Assembly: GCA_964419935.1 (NCBI GenBank)
Contig: CAYQQJ010000003.1
Coordinates: forward strand, 62,001 to 126,000
DNA from: CAYQQJ01 sp964419935
GTDB taxonomy: Bacteria > Pseudomonadota > Gammaproteobacteria > Pseudomonadales > Cellvibrionaceae
Length of the DNA stretch: 64,000 bases
Reading direction: 5' to 3'
This document shows positions 8,433-15,719 of the stretch, in pieces (the first letter of the stretch is position 1; each line of letters starts with the position of its first letter). A model generated the notes under the pieces. The model searched no databases and was not told where the DNA came from. It worked only from the letters and a program-made list of their open reading frames with translations. The position numbers and the translations under genes were made by a program.

Positions 8433-9023
8433 ATGCAACCCACCCACAAACGAGATGACAACTGGAGCCGCCTGCTTTTACAAGTTGGTAAAAAACGCGA
8501 CAGCCGTGCGTTCGAAGCGCTTTTCAATCATTTTGCACCGTTGATCAAGGGCTTCTGTCTCAACCGCTCCAATAATTCTCCCTCCGCAGAAGCCGTGGAC
8601 GAGTTTGTGCAGGAAGTTATGGTTGCGGTATGGAACAAGGCCCCCTTTTTTGAAGGGCACAAAGCGTCCGCCAGCACATGGATATTCACCATATTGCGCA
8701 ACTGCCGAATCGAGGCTGCACAGCGTGACGCGCATGCTGAAGACATACGCATCACCGTCAATGATGTCTGGGATGATGTGACTGAAAAGCAGCCCTTCAT
8801 CTTTTTACATTCTTCCCGCAACGAAGGCAATTTGGCACAAGGTCTGCAACGGTTACCGGTTGAACAGTTTCACGTTATGAAAAAATTGTACACCGAAGGG
8901 AAATCTCATTCCGGTATCTCAGAAGAAATGGGACTGCCTGCCGGTGCTGTCCAATCTCGCGTACAGCTGGCTTTGAAAAAACTCCAGTTAAATGTAGACC
9001 ATCCGCGCAACGCTATCCGGTAG
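8433..9023 (+). CDS. ECF-type RNA polymerase sigma factor
   Basis: 196 residues. Region 2 is seen at about 22-95 (FNHFAPLIKGFC, then EFVQEVMVAVWNKA and STWIFTILRNCRIE). Region 4 with its helix-turn-helix is at about 135-188 (LPVEQFHVMKKLYTEGKSHSGI). This is the RpoE/EcfG-like layout without regions 1 and 3. The next gene, 2 bases on, encodes a ChrR-like zinc anti-sigma factor, so this sigma is probably held inactive until a signal such as singlet oxygen or another oxidant. That signal is inferred from the ChrR pairing, not seen here. Confidence 0.92.
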   Translation: MQPTHKRDDNWSRLLLQVGKKRDSRAFEALFNHFAPLIKGFCLNRSNNSPSAEAVDEFVQEVMVAVWNKAPFFEGHKASASTWIFTILRNCRIEAAQRDAHAEDIRITVNDVWDDVTEKQPFIFLHSSRNEGNLAQGLQRLPVEQFHVMKKLYTEGKSHSGISEEMGLPAGAVQSRVQLALKKLQLNVDHPRNAIR

Positions 9024-9025
9024 AT

Positions 9026-9799
9026 GTGATGATTAACCACCATCCAGACAACAGTATGCTGCTCGAATACACGACCGGAGCATTGGACTGGGCGTTAGGT
9101 TTAGCCGTGGCAGCGCATTTACAAATGTGTGTTCAATGCCGGCAACAAACTTATTTACTCAATGATATCGGCGGTGCATTGCTGGAATCTGCACGTACGG
9201 CAGCGCCTACGCCCGAAGCTTTCCGCCGATTGTGGAGCAAGATTGAGCAGATGCCCGATGAGTTCGGCGATCAAACGTCGTCTCGGTCTGCGGTCAAACG
9301 TCAAGCCAACAGTCTGTGGAAACGCTCGCAAACTGAAACTGTCATCAATTATCAGGAAAAACATCGTCGCGGATTGGATATTTTCAAGTTACGCAAAATA
9401 GAACCACTGTCAATAGAACTACCTAACATTTTGAAAACGCTGTTGTCGAAACATAAGTCTTTGCAATGGAAGCGCGTATCATCCATGTCACGCGTTGCTC
9501 ACTTGCCGATTGAAGCGACCGACAAGAGTATCGCGTTCTACTATATCGCACCGGGTGGTGCGGTACGCTACACAAGCACTGAGGTAACGTTATTACTCTC
9601 GGGTTGTTACTCAGACAGTGATGGCCTGTACTCACCGGGAGATTTTTTATCCAGGGAACCAGAAGAAGTTCACAACCCGACGGCGACGCAAGATCAAGCC
9701 TGCGTTTACCTGGCAATATGCGCAGCTACGGTGGCTCATCATGGACTCAGGAACTGGTTAAGCGGTGGAGCTATAGCCAACCGCCTAACAGGCCGTTGA
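9026..9799 (+). CDS. ChrR-like anti-sigma factor (zinc motif plus cupin)
   Basis: About 257 residues. The N-terminal zinc anti-sigma motif HLQMCVQC (H31, C35, C38, with H6 upstream) binds the partner sigma. The C-terminal part from about 150 resembles the ChrR cupin (EVTLLLSGCYSDSDGLYSPGDF, then EEVHNP). The HxH metal pair expected just before TEV is missing (AVRYTSTEV), so metal binding in the cupin may be lost. Start is GTG 9026 or ATG 9029. The last codons and stop lie inside a repeat element (9788-9928), so the natural C-terminus has been rewritten. Confidence 0.85.
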   Translation: MMINHHPDNSMLLEYTTGALDWALGLAVAAHLQMCVQCRQQTYLLNDIGGALLESARTAAPTPEAFRRLWSKIEQMPDEFGDQTSSRSAVKRQANSLWKRSQTETVINYQEKHRRGLDIFKLRKIEPLSIELPNILKTLLSKHKSLQWKRVSSMSRVAHLPIEATDKSIAFYYIAPGGAVRYTSTEVTLLLSGCYSDSDGLYSPGDFLSREPEEVHNPTATQDQACVYLAICAATVAHHGLRNWLSGGAIANRLTGR

Positions 9800-9928
9800 A
9801 AAGCGTTAGCGAGGCAGCCAGCGCAAGGCAAAAATTGGCGAAAAAACGGAGTTTACAGGTAGTAAATGAGTACTTTGAGCCAATTTTTAACGCCGCGATG
9901 GCAACGCAGGTAGCTTTTCAACAGCCTG
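9788..9928. mobile_element. MITE-like palindromic element, 141 bp
   Basis: The ends are near-perfect inverted repeats (CAGGCCGTTGAAAAGC against GCTTTTCAACAGCCTG), and the imperfect pairing continues inward for about 50 bases on each side to CAAAAATTGGC/GCCAATTTTT. A CTA triplet flanks both ends (9785-9787, 9929-9931), a possible target duplication. It encodes nothing. It overlaps the 3' end of the anti-sigma gene and supplies its stop codon. Confidence 0.75.
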
Positions 9929-9931
9929 CTA

Positions 9932-10259
9932 AGGTTATAGATACAGCGTGGCTCCGGCTGCGTGGAAATCTCAAATCTCCATCAAGATTCATAACGCTTA
10001 TGGACTTGATTCGGCGCATGCTCGTTTCCAGTCAGTTTTGTTAGTGTGAATGTGCCAAGCCGACTTCCGCTGGCTTCGACGATTCGAGGCAGCGCCGCTA
10101 AAGTTCGCGACAATCGTGATAAGATCCTGATGCAAAAGTAATGAGCTATAGTCAAAAAAGCAGTTGCTGAAGAAACGCGTTATGGTACGGTCTACCCAGT
10201 CTATCGCGGAATACCGCTCCGGCAAAACCAGAGCGGATCGACACAGACAGAGGCCCCCT
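9932..10259. other. Non-coding stretch before glycerate kinase
   Basis: I see no gene, RNA or clear promoter here. An in-frame upstream ATG/GTG extension of the next gene (from 10164) has codon use and sequence unlike the family and is taken as non-coding. Confidence 0.4.
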
Positions 10260-11519
10260 ATGCAAACATCTATCGAATTTTTACAGGCCTTGTTTCAAAA
10301 AGCGGTTGAAGCCGCACATCCGCAATACATGTTGGAACAACACCTGCCGAAAGAACGCACAGGCAAGGTCGTTGTAGTGGGTGCAGGCAAGGCTGCCGCT
10401 TCTATGGCGGCAGCGTTTGAGGCGGCATGGGAAGGTCCGGTCAGTGGCCTTGTTGTCACACGCTATGGCCATGGCGTGCCGTGCCAACATATAGAGGTCG
10501 TTGAAGCGGCCCACCCTGTGCCCGATGAAGCAAGTCAGCAAAGCGCCAGTCGCATCCTCGACATGGTCAGCAACCTCGGTGAGCAGGACACCGTAGTTTG
10601 CCTGCTTTCGGGCGGTGGCTCATCGTTGCTGACACTCCCCGCCCCAGGAGTTTCGTTAGAGAGCAAGCAGACAATCAACAAAGCCCTACTGAAATCCGGC
10701 GCGACAATCGCTGAGATAAATTGTGTCCGAAAGCATCTATCAGCAATAAAAGGTGGACGACTCGCAATGGCGTGCCGTCCAGCCACATTGCTCACATTTG
10801 CTATTTCTGATGTCGCTGGTGATGACCCCACAGTAATCGCCTCGGGCCCTTCAGTCGCCGATCCCAGCACTCGAGAAGATGCTCTCGCCGTGCTGAATCG
10901 CTACAAAATACCCATGCCTCCGGATATCGAAGCCTGGTTAAATTCACCCGAATCGGAAACACCCAAAGCCACAGAACTGCCTCCGTCAATCACGCCCTAT
11001 ACGTTCATAGCAACGCCCCATGACGCGCTTGACGCCGCAGCCGCTTATGCACAGTCCCGCGGTATAACACCATTGGTACTGGGAGACACAATCGAAGGCG
11101 AAGCACGGGAAGTGGCCAAGGTTCACGCAGGTATCGCGCAATCCATCACCAAAACCGGTGAGCCAATCAAACCCTCTTGCGTGATTTTATCCGGCGGCGA
11201 AACCTCCGTAACCGTAACCGGTAATGGCCGTGGCGGACGCAACACTGAGTTCCTGCTGAGTATCGCCCGCAGCCTGAAAGGCCAAGCCGGCATCTACGCC
11301 ATGGCTGCAGATACCGACGGCATCGACGGCTCCGAAGACAACGCCGGCGCCCTGCTCTCCCCGGAAGATTACGCAAAAGCCAAAGAACTCGGACTGGACA
11401 TCGACGCCATGCTCGCCAACAACGACGGCTACAGCTACTTTCAAGCCCTAGACCGGTTATTGATCACCGGGCCGACACGCACCAATGTGAATGATTTACG
11501 AGCCGTGTTGATTCTTTGA
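10260..11519 (+). CDS. Glycerate 2-kinase (MOFRL family, GckA/TtuD type)
   Basis: 419 residues from ATG 10260, which is preceded by AGAGG; a longer frame from 10164 adds 32 atypical residues. The N-terminal DUF4147 part has VVVGAGKAAASMAAA and the substrate/nucleotide motif LLSGGGSSLL. The C-terminal MOFRL part shows LSGGETSVTV, GRGGRNTEF and ADTDGIDGSEDNAGA. It phosphorylates D-glycerate to 2-phosphoglycerate, typically in tartrate, serine or glyoxylate metabolism. Older annotations call it hydroxypyruvate reductase TtuD. It stands alone with a terminator at 11666. Confidence 0.9.
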   Translation: MQTSIEFLQALFQKAVEAAHPQYMLEQHLPKERTGKVVVVGAGKAAASMAAAFEAAWEGPVSGLVVTRYGHGVPCQHIEVVEAAHPVPDEASQQSASRILDMVSNLGEQDTVVCLLSGGGSSLLTLPAPGVSLESKQTINKALLKSGATIAEINCVRKHLSAIKGGRLAMACRPATLLTFAISDVAGDDPTVIASGPSVADPSTREDALAVLNRYKIPMPPDIEAWLNSPESETPKATELPPSITPYTFIATPHDALDAAAAYAQSRGITPLVLGDTIEGEAREVAKVHAGIAQSITKTGEPIKPSCVILSGGETSVTVTGNGRGGRNTEFLLSIARSLKGQAGIYAMAADTDGIDGSEDNAGALLSPEDYAKAKELGLDIDAMLANNDGYSYFQALDRLLITGPTRTNVNDLRAVLIL

Positions 11520-11520
11520 G

Positions 11521-11573
11521 AATGAGAAAAGGGAAAAGGGAAAAGGGAAAAGTTTAAGCCGCAAGCTAGAAGA
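11521..11573. repeat. GGGAAAA heptamer run plus CTTGCGG repeat
   Basis: Tandem GAAAAGG copies directly after the glycerate kinase stop, then AAGCCGCAAGC. The same pairing of an A/G-rich heptamer run with the GCTTGCA heptamer occurs at 34079-34135 and 34461-34545. Confidence 0.65.
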
Positions 11574-11665
11574 ACGTGCCGAACCTTGTAGGGCGAAAAA
11601 GCCTAAGCGCCTTCCGCCAAAACGGGCAGAAAGCACACAATCACATATCGAACAAAAACCATACG

Positions 11666-11687
11666 AGCCACTGATGTGGCTTTTTTT
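11666..11687 (+). terminator. Rho-independent terminator after glycerate kinase
   Basis: AGCCAC-TGAT-GTGGCT followed by a run of seven T. It faces the plus strand and lies about 150 bases after the glycerate kinase stop. Confidence 0.8.
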
Positions 11688-11693
11688 AGTCAT

Positions 11694-11748
11694 CTCTTCT
11701 CTTTTCTATCTTCAGCTTATAGCCTGCAGCTTATGGCTTGCAGCTCTC
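11694..11748. repeat. GCTTGCA-type heptamer repeat run
   Basis: Degenerate copies reading CAGCTTATAGCCTGCAGCTTATGGCTTGCAGC. It belongs to the same family as the runs at 7493 and 24961. Confidence 0.65.
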
Positions 11749-11758
11749 ACTTCCCACA

Positions 11759-12136
11759 TCATCGATCAAACTTCTCCAACTCAATACTGATGGCATTGGT
11801 CGACACCTGCACCTCATATAAAGAAAACAACAGAGATATCACCAACAGTATCAAACTGCAGCCAAACAGTATTTTTCCAAACCAGAGCCAGTGCAGAAAC
11901 AAGGCAAACATGGACAGAGTGCAAAGCACAAACGACAAGACGCCAAATACCTGCATTAATCGAATCACATACAAACGCTGGCGCAAGCTTTGCACCTGAC
12001 GCCGAGCCGTTACCAGATCCGGATCACGGAACTGACGGATGACATTTGTGAGCACCACGAAGCGATTGGTGTAAGCCAAGAGCAGAAGAGAAATTGCCGG
12101 GAACAGTAAACCGGGTGTGGTGATGGTCATTTCCAT
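11759..12136 (-). CDS. DUF2721 family membrane protein
   Basis: 125 residues from the ATG at 12136 (MEMTITTPG); a longer frame to 12226 runs into a repeat and is rejected. The N-terminus has the family-typical LLFPAISLLLLAYTNRF, then a charged cytoplasmic stretch with VTARRQVQSLRQR (possible coiled coil). Two adjacent hydrophobic segments follow at about 65-85 and 87-110. It is likely an inner-membrane protein with three membrane segments. The function of DUF2721 is unknown. It is a single gene with repeats on both sides. Confidence 0.7.
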   Translation of the reverse strand: MEMTITTPGLLFPAISLLLLAYTNRFVVLTNVIRQFRDPDLVTARRQVQSLRQRLYVIRLMQVFGVLSFVLCTLSMFALFLHWLWFGKILFGCSLILLVISLLFSLYEVQVSTNAISIELEKFDR

Positions 12137-12183
12137 GAATAAGGGCCTTTTGGTGGCTGAACGGTAGGCGCGCGTTATGAACC

Positions 12184-12243
12184 GTAGGTCGAAAAAGCCG
12201 TAGGCGCCTTCCGACATTTTACCCACCGATTCTCATAAACGCT
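12184..12243. repeat. GTAGGTCGAAAAAGCCGTAGG dispersed repeat
   Basis: A 60-base unit that is nearly the same at 13109-13170 and, more diverged, at 14907-14966. A short relative is at 11588-11620. Its core GGCGCCTTCCGACATTTTACC is conserved between this copy and the second. All copies lie between or at the edges of minus-strand genes. Confidence 0.7.
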
Positions 12244-12484
12244 CATTGTCACCCGGCAGTTATCACAAGACAATAGTCCGTAGCCTGGATGGTGCAAGCG
12301 CCATGACACACGACAGAGCGGCCTTTTTTCCTACACAGTGCGCAAGCACTGCCCGGAAGCACGTAGTGCTGGAGGCAAGGAACCGACTAAATTCACCTAA
12401 CGCGGGCATGGTGTGAGCGTGCGCCAAGCTTGCACTGTCTCCTGCAAGCTTAGTGACGCGCGAATAAATCAAAAACTCTCCAAC

Positions 12485-12775
12485 TTACCCATGCAACGCA
12501 CAAACGGCGCGCTCGGGGTCGGCGTCCAAGATTCGGAGTAAAGCTTTGGCGGGGCCCGTGGGGTGTCGGCGACCTTGCTCCCAGTTTTCCAGCGTTCGCT
12601 TGCTGACGCCAATCAGCATGGCGAAGCGATTCTGGCTCAAGCCCACTTTTTCCCGGATGAGTTTTACCTCCGGTTCGGGGAACTCAATCACTCTGGCTGC
12701 CGCTTTTCTACCCTGGACGATCTCGTCCATTTCCTGCACGCTGGCCAGCAACTCATCGAACATCTCATTTTTCAT
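12485..12775 (-). CDS. Antitoxin of NadS/HigA type (XRE helix-turn-helix)
   Basis: 96 residues. The C-terminal half is an XRE-type helix-turn-helix (LSQNRFAMLIGVSKRTLENWEQGRRHP, about 46-72). The N-terminal half MFDELLASVQEMDEI is typical of the NadS group, whose members follow a RelE/HigE-like toxin gene and repress the pair. Its ATG overlaps the 3' end of the toxin reading frame by 11 bases, the usual toxin-first order. The toxin next door is frameshifted, so this looks like an orphaned antitoxin. Confidence 0.88.
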   Translation of the reverse strand: MKNEMFDELLASVQEMDEIVQGRKAAARVIEFPEPEVKLIREKVGLSQNRFAMLIGVSKRTLENWEQGRRHPTGPAKALLRILDADPERAVCALHG

Positions 12776-13096
12776 CTGACCACCTCTCGACTATCAGTTT
12801 CAGTGCTTTCTTCTGTTCCGGTGTTAGCTCTTCCTGTTCTTTTTTCGGGTAGACATACAGTGTGTAAATTTGTTCATCTTCCGTCATCCAGTAGTAAATC
12901 GCTCTAACACCACCACTTTTACCCTTGCCTTCAAGCTTCCAGCGAACTTTCTAAGGCCACCAGTGCCCTGAATGATGACGCCCATATCAGGCCGATTCAC
13001 CACGGTTTCCTGCAACCCTTTGTACTCGTCATCGCTCATCAGCTCTTTTATGCGAAGGGCTCGGGCATGGATGGTCTGAGTGAAAAGTAATCGCAT
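12765..13096 (-). pseudogene. RelE/HigB-like toxin, frameshifted
   Basis: The start MRLLFTQTIHARALRIKEL and middle DMGVIIQGTGGLRK are in one frame. The remainder (RWKLEGKGKSGGVRAIYYW to LIVERWSDEK, stop at 12765) is in another. One base seems to be missing near 12948, where AAG-TTC-GCT-GG should read AAG-GTT-CGC-TGG. Joined, the product would be about 110 residues, normal for the RelE-like partner of NadS antitoxins, which cut mRNA at the ribosome. Either the toxin is dead or there is a sequencing error. Confidence 0.8.
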
Positions 13097-13311
13097 CAAG
13101 CACTCAGGACCGCAGGTCAAAAAAGCCATAGGCGCCTTCCGACATTTTACCCCGGTTCTCATAAACACCTATTTTCGCCAAAAAACACCGCCAACGCGGA
13201 GACAGCAGTTCGTAGCCCGGATGGAGTGTAACGGAGCCCGGGAGCGGCCTCGGTGACCCAAAATATTCCGGCATTCCGTTACACTCCTCCCAGGCTACGT
13301 TTTAGATCCTG
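13061..13311. repeat. About 250-bp duplicated segment, copy 1
   Basis: It holds the first codons of the frameshifted toxin, the GTAGGTCGAAAAAG repeat, and a palindrome running from GTAGCCCGGATGGAGTGTAACGG to its inverse ending CCAGGCTACG. Copy 2 at 14851-15101 has the same blocks in the same order at roughly 80 percent identity by eye. Confidence 0.75.
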
Positions 13312-13457
13312 CCAAAGCAGACTGATGCTAAGAAACACTCTGCGATACTGTCAGCAGATGGCCGCAGCTCGTTAACGTCGAATGTCTCGTTTACCGACAA
13401 ATTGCTGCACCGACTCACCCAAGACCGACCGGACGGGTCTTTTTACGCCGTCTTTAT

Positions 13458-13490
13458 ACCAATCTATGGTTTTTAAATACCAATATGGTA
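13458..13490. promoter_or_regulatory. Two operator-like dyads
   Basis: ACCA-ATCTA-TGGT at 13458-13470 and TACCA-ATA-TGGTA at 13478-13490 are paired half-sites 20 bases apart, centre to centre, just ahead of the winged-helix gene at 13533. They are a likely autoregulatory operator; binding is inferred. Confidence 0.45.
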
Positions 13491-13532
13491 TATATGAGTG
13501 TTGCTTTGACTATAGTATGGAGGGTCTACTAA

Positions 13533-13895
13533 ATGTTTGTGCTTAGAGGCATCTTGCGGGCAGAGAGTCAGGAAAAGGTGCTAATTTACCTGTTACTGCA
13601 AGGTCCGGGTTACGGCAGACGTATTGCTGAATTTTTTGGTGTACCCACCAATCCCGTGCAGAAGCAACTAGCCCGGCTCGAGGAGGATGGTGTTATCGTC
13701 AGTCGTTTGATCGGTAAGGTCAGGCAGTACGAGCTAAACCCTCGCTACCCGTTTCTTGAGCCCCTAAAATTGCTGATCAAGTCGGCGGTGGCCGTATATC
13801 CACCAGAGGTGAGCAATCAACTTTTGGTGCAACGCACGCGCCCACGGCAGGCGGGCAAGCCACTACTCAGCGCACGTAAACCAAACGAACAGTAA
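13533..13895 (+). CDS. Winged-helix regulator, partner of a nucleotidyltransferase toxin
   Basis: 120 residues. A winged helix-turn-helix is visible at about 10-75: VLIYLLLQGPGYGRRIAEFF, then NPVQKQLARLEEDGVIVSR and a wing ending VRQYELNPRYPF. This resembles the ArsR/MarR-like antitoxins that precede AbiEii-type nucleotidyltransferases. The next gene, 15 bases on, is a truncated nucleotidyltransferase, which fits that pairing. The region is AT-rich compared with the chromosome around it, and dyads at 13458-13490 may be its operator. Its exact function is not recognised. Confidence 0.65.
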   Translation: MFVLRGILRAESQEKVLIYLLLQGPGYGRRIAEFFGVPTNPVQKQLARLEEDGVIVSRLIGKVRQYELNPRYPFLEPLKLLIKSAVAVYPPEVSNQLLVQRTRPRQAGKPLLSARKPNEQ

Positions 13896-13910
13896 AACAG
13901 AGCGCTCAGC

Positions 13911-14192
13911 ATGGACTTCAGTAACACCTCAATCTCCGATCTCGCGGCCACGGTAGCCGAGTATCTTCAGCAACATGGAATTGAAGTTGTATTGGTGGGA
14001 GGTCTGGCGGTAGAGATTTACACCGAGAACCTTTATCTCACCAAAGACATCGACATGGTCAACACCAACTACCCATGGTACCACCCCTCATGTAAGTGGT
14101 CTCCATTAGTGAGGCAGGAACGAAAAGCTGTCGCTCTGCTTGACCTTATGAGTTTTTTTCATTCTCTTTACTGTGCCAAATTCTTAAGATGA
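13911..14192 (+). pseudogene. Nucleotidyltransferase (AbiEii-like), truncated
   Basis: The first 55 codons are family-like: VVLVGGLAVEIYTENLYLTK then DIDMV, the GG and DxD nucleotide-binding motifs of minimal nucleotidyltransferases. After about base 14085 the frame continues as YHPSCKWSPLVRQERKAV..., which does not resemble the family, and it stops at 94 residues where intact relatives are about twice as long or more. The tail overlaps the 3' end of parE on the other strand. The 3' part was probably lost when the ParE module or a deletion arrived. Confidence 0.7.
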
Positions 14193-14433
14193 AGATAAAC
14201 TCTGCAGTGATAAGATAACGCACCGTATAATTACCCACATATAAATCTCGAACTTTGTCGGGATCAGACGCTTTTAAAACAGGCAACCCAATTTCGGGGA
14301 ATTGCTTTAGCCTATCCACTCCTTCTTGAAGCTCAATAGCAACTTTTCGGGCAGCGTAAGAACTATTATTTTCTAAAAATTCAACGACTCGCTCAAGATC
14401 CTCGATCGCCTCTGGTGAATACTCTACCCTCAT
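14146..14433 (-). CDS. ParE/RelE family toxin
   Basis: 95 residues with the standard ParE layout: MRVEYSPEAIEDLERVVEFL, then FPEIGLPVLK, VRDLYVGNYTVRYL and IFILRIWHSKEN. ParE toxins act on DNA gyrase or, for RelE relatives, on ribosome-bound mRNA; which applies here cannot be told. It overlaps the upstream antitoxin by 4 bases (ATGA), so the two are translated together. All conserved blocks are present, so it looks intact. Confidence 0.88.
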   Translation of the reverse strand: MRVEYSPEAIEDLERVVEFLENNSSYAARKVAIELQEGVDRLKQFPEIGLPVLKASDPDKVRDLYVGNYTVRYLITAEFIFILRIWHSKENEKNS

Positions 14434-14696
14434 AATTTAGGCGGTGCAGTTCGTGCACCTGTACCCCAGCTGTTAAGCCAAGCATTCACATCTGCCTCAT
14501 CGATAGATTTACCTGCTTTTATTGATTCGAGGGCCTCTAATGTATCCTGCCATCGAGAATCTTCGAGCGACTGCTTCGCCAAGAACTCTTTAATGGCTTG
14601 ATTTATAAGATAATTTTTGCTTCTATCGAGTTTCTTGGCCAAAGAATCTAGCGGCTTTTCCACGTCGTCAGTGAGCCGGATGCTTGTAATACTCAT
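14430..14696 (-). CDS. Antitoxin of ribbon-helix-helix (CopG/ParD) type
   Basis: 88 residues from the ATG at 14696, preceded by AGGGTGA. A longer open frame to 14957 is translated repeat. The N-terminal RHH DNA-binding fold is SITSIRLTDDVEKPLDSLAKKL then RSKNYLINQAIKEFL (2-41). The C-terminal part (DTLEALESIKAGKSIDEADV) would wrap the toxin. It is the first gene of the pair, with a dyad at 14721-14739 upstream as likely operator. Confidence 0.88.
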   Translation of the reverse strand: MSITSIRLTDDVEKPLDSLAKKLDRSKNYLINQAIKEFLAKQSLEDSRWQDTLEALESIKAGKSIDEADVNAWLNSWGTGARTAPPKL

Positions 14697-14720
14697 AAAT
14701 TCACCCTGAGTGTAGTGATT

Positions 14721-14739
14721 TGTATTACATAGTAGTACA
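14721..14739. promoter_or_regulatory. Operator-like dyad of the ParE module
   Basis: TGTATTA-CATAG-TAGTACA, arms matching at 6 of 7 positions, 25 bases upstream of the antitoxin start. This is where RHH antitoxins usually autoregulate. Confidence 0.45.
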
Positions 14740-14850
14740 GAGAAGGGAGAAGGGCTAGAAGAATTTATAACGTCCAGCGGCTTGTCCGCTGGATCAAGGG
14801 AAAAGGGACAAAACGGCCGGGTCGCCGTTTTGCACAGCCGCCGGCTGCCC

Positions 14851-15101
14851 GAAGGGCTCAGGCCACGGATGGTCTGAGTGAAAAGTAAGTGCATCAAGCA
14901 CTCAGGACCGCAGGTCGAAAAATCCGTAGACGCCTTCCGAGGGTATCTCCGATTCAACGCCTATTGTCGCCCCGAAAATACGGCCGACACGAGACAGCAG
15001 TTCGTAGCCCGGATGGAGTGCAACGGAATCGGGGAGCGGTCTCGGCGATCCGAATATCCCCGGATTCCGTTACACTCCATCCAGGCTACGTTTTAGACCC
15101 T
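14851..15101. repeat. About 250-bp duplicated segment, copy 2
   Basis: Matches 13061-13311 block by block. It includes the first 11 or so codons of the RelE-like toxin (MHLLFTQTIRG on the minus strand), after which the toxin is absent, plus the palindrome ending CCAGGCTACG. The rest of 14740-15184 contains A/G-rich heptamer debris and no gene. Confidence 0.75.
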
Positions 15102-15184
15102 GCTTCTATTGCAGGACTTCGACGTTTTTATCCTGACGCCCACGGCTATGAAGCCATAAGCTTCTACTCATTACAGGAGACAGT

Positions 15185-15619
15185 TCAAGAATTAAGACCT
15201 GCCCATTCTGCGATAATTTCCCATTCACATGATGTGCTGAATAACCCGTCGAAATTCTCTTGCTTCTCTCGTCTATCCGTTAATTCGCAACGCACATGGG
15301 TTATGTTACCACCCAAACCTCCGTATTCATCCGTACCCAGCGCTGCCTTCGACCAGATGACATATTCGCCTTCATCATAGATCACTGTGATTTGCTGCGT
15401 AACAACGAACTCAGCGAGGAGAGGAACACGAACCCTTCGCTTCTTAGCTGGAATGTTAAAGCTCTCAGCATCATCCGCGTAGAAGATTTCTTCTTCGCCG
15501 ACGTCATCTTTCCAAAAAACGTGCACCTTAACTTTGGCATCTGCGGCGGGCGTACCTTTGTACGTTAAGGCGCCTTCCATCGCGGGGAAAAGAATAATTT
15601 TAGTACCAAATAATGCCAT
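15185..15619 (-). CDS. DUF6795-like small protein, paralogue 1
   Basis: 144 residues from the ATG at 15619, which follows a perfect AAGGAG; the frame continues upstream but without a start signal. The sequence FPAMEGALTYKGTPAADAKVKV resembles carboxypeptidase-regulatory-like beta folds, then ESFNIPAKKRRVRVPLLAEFVV and a C-terminal RCELTD and SCEWE. I place it in DUF6795 from memory. No signal peptide is seen. It is about one third identical to the next gene, so the pair arose by duplication. It lies downstream of mshQ on the same strand. Confidence 0.7.
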   Translation of the reverse strand: MALFGTKIILFPAMEGALTYKGTPAADAKVKVHVFWKDDVGEEEIFYADDAESFNIPAKKRRVRVPLLAEFVVTQQITVIYDEGEYVIWSKAALGTDEYGGLGGNITHVRCELTDRREKQENFDGLFSTSCEWEIIAEWAGLNS

Positions 15620-15719
15620 GGTCACTCCTTTTGCCGAGCAAAGTAAGAGCAGCGCGGAACAAGCAATCAATGGGGAAGAAACGGCCCCCGAGACGGTGTG
15701 TCGATTATGCTGTTTCGTT

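Noticed and set aside
9718..10044. 108-codon plus-strand frame
   Set aside because: Mostly translation of the MITE at 9788-9928.
12263..12472. 69-codon minus-strand frame between the DUF2721 and NadS genes
   Set aside because: No ribosome site, no similarity, and repeats nearby; nothing supports coding.
14697..14957. N-terminal extension of the RHH antitoxin
   Set aside because: It reads through repeat DNA and the toxin remnant; the ATG at 14696 has a proper ribosome site.
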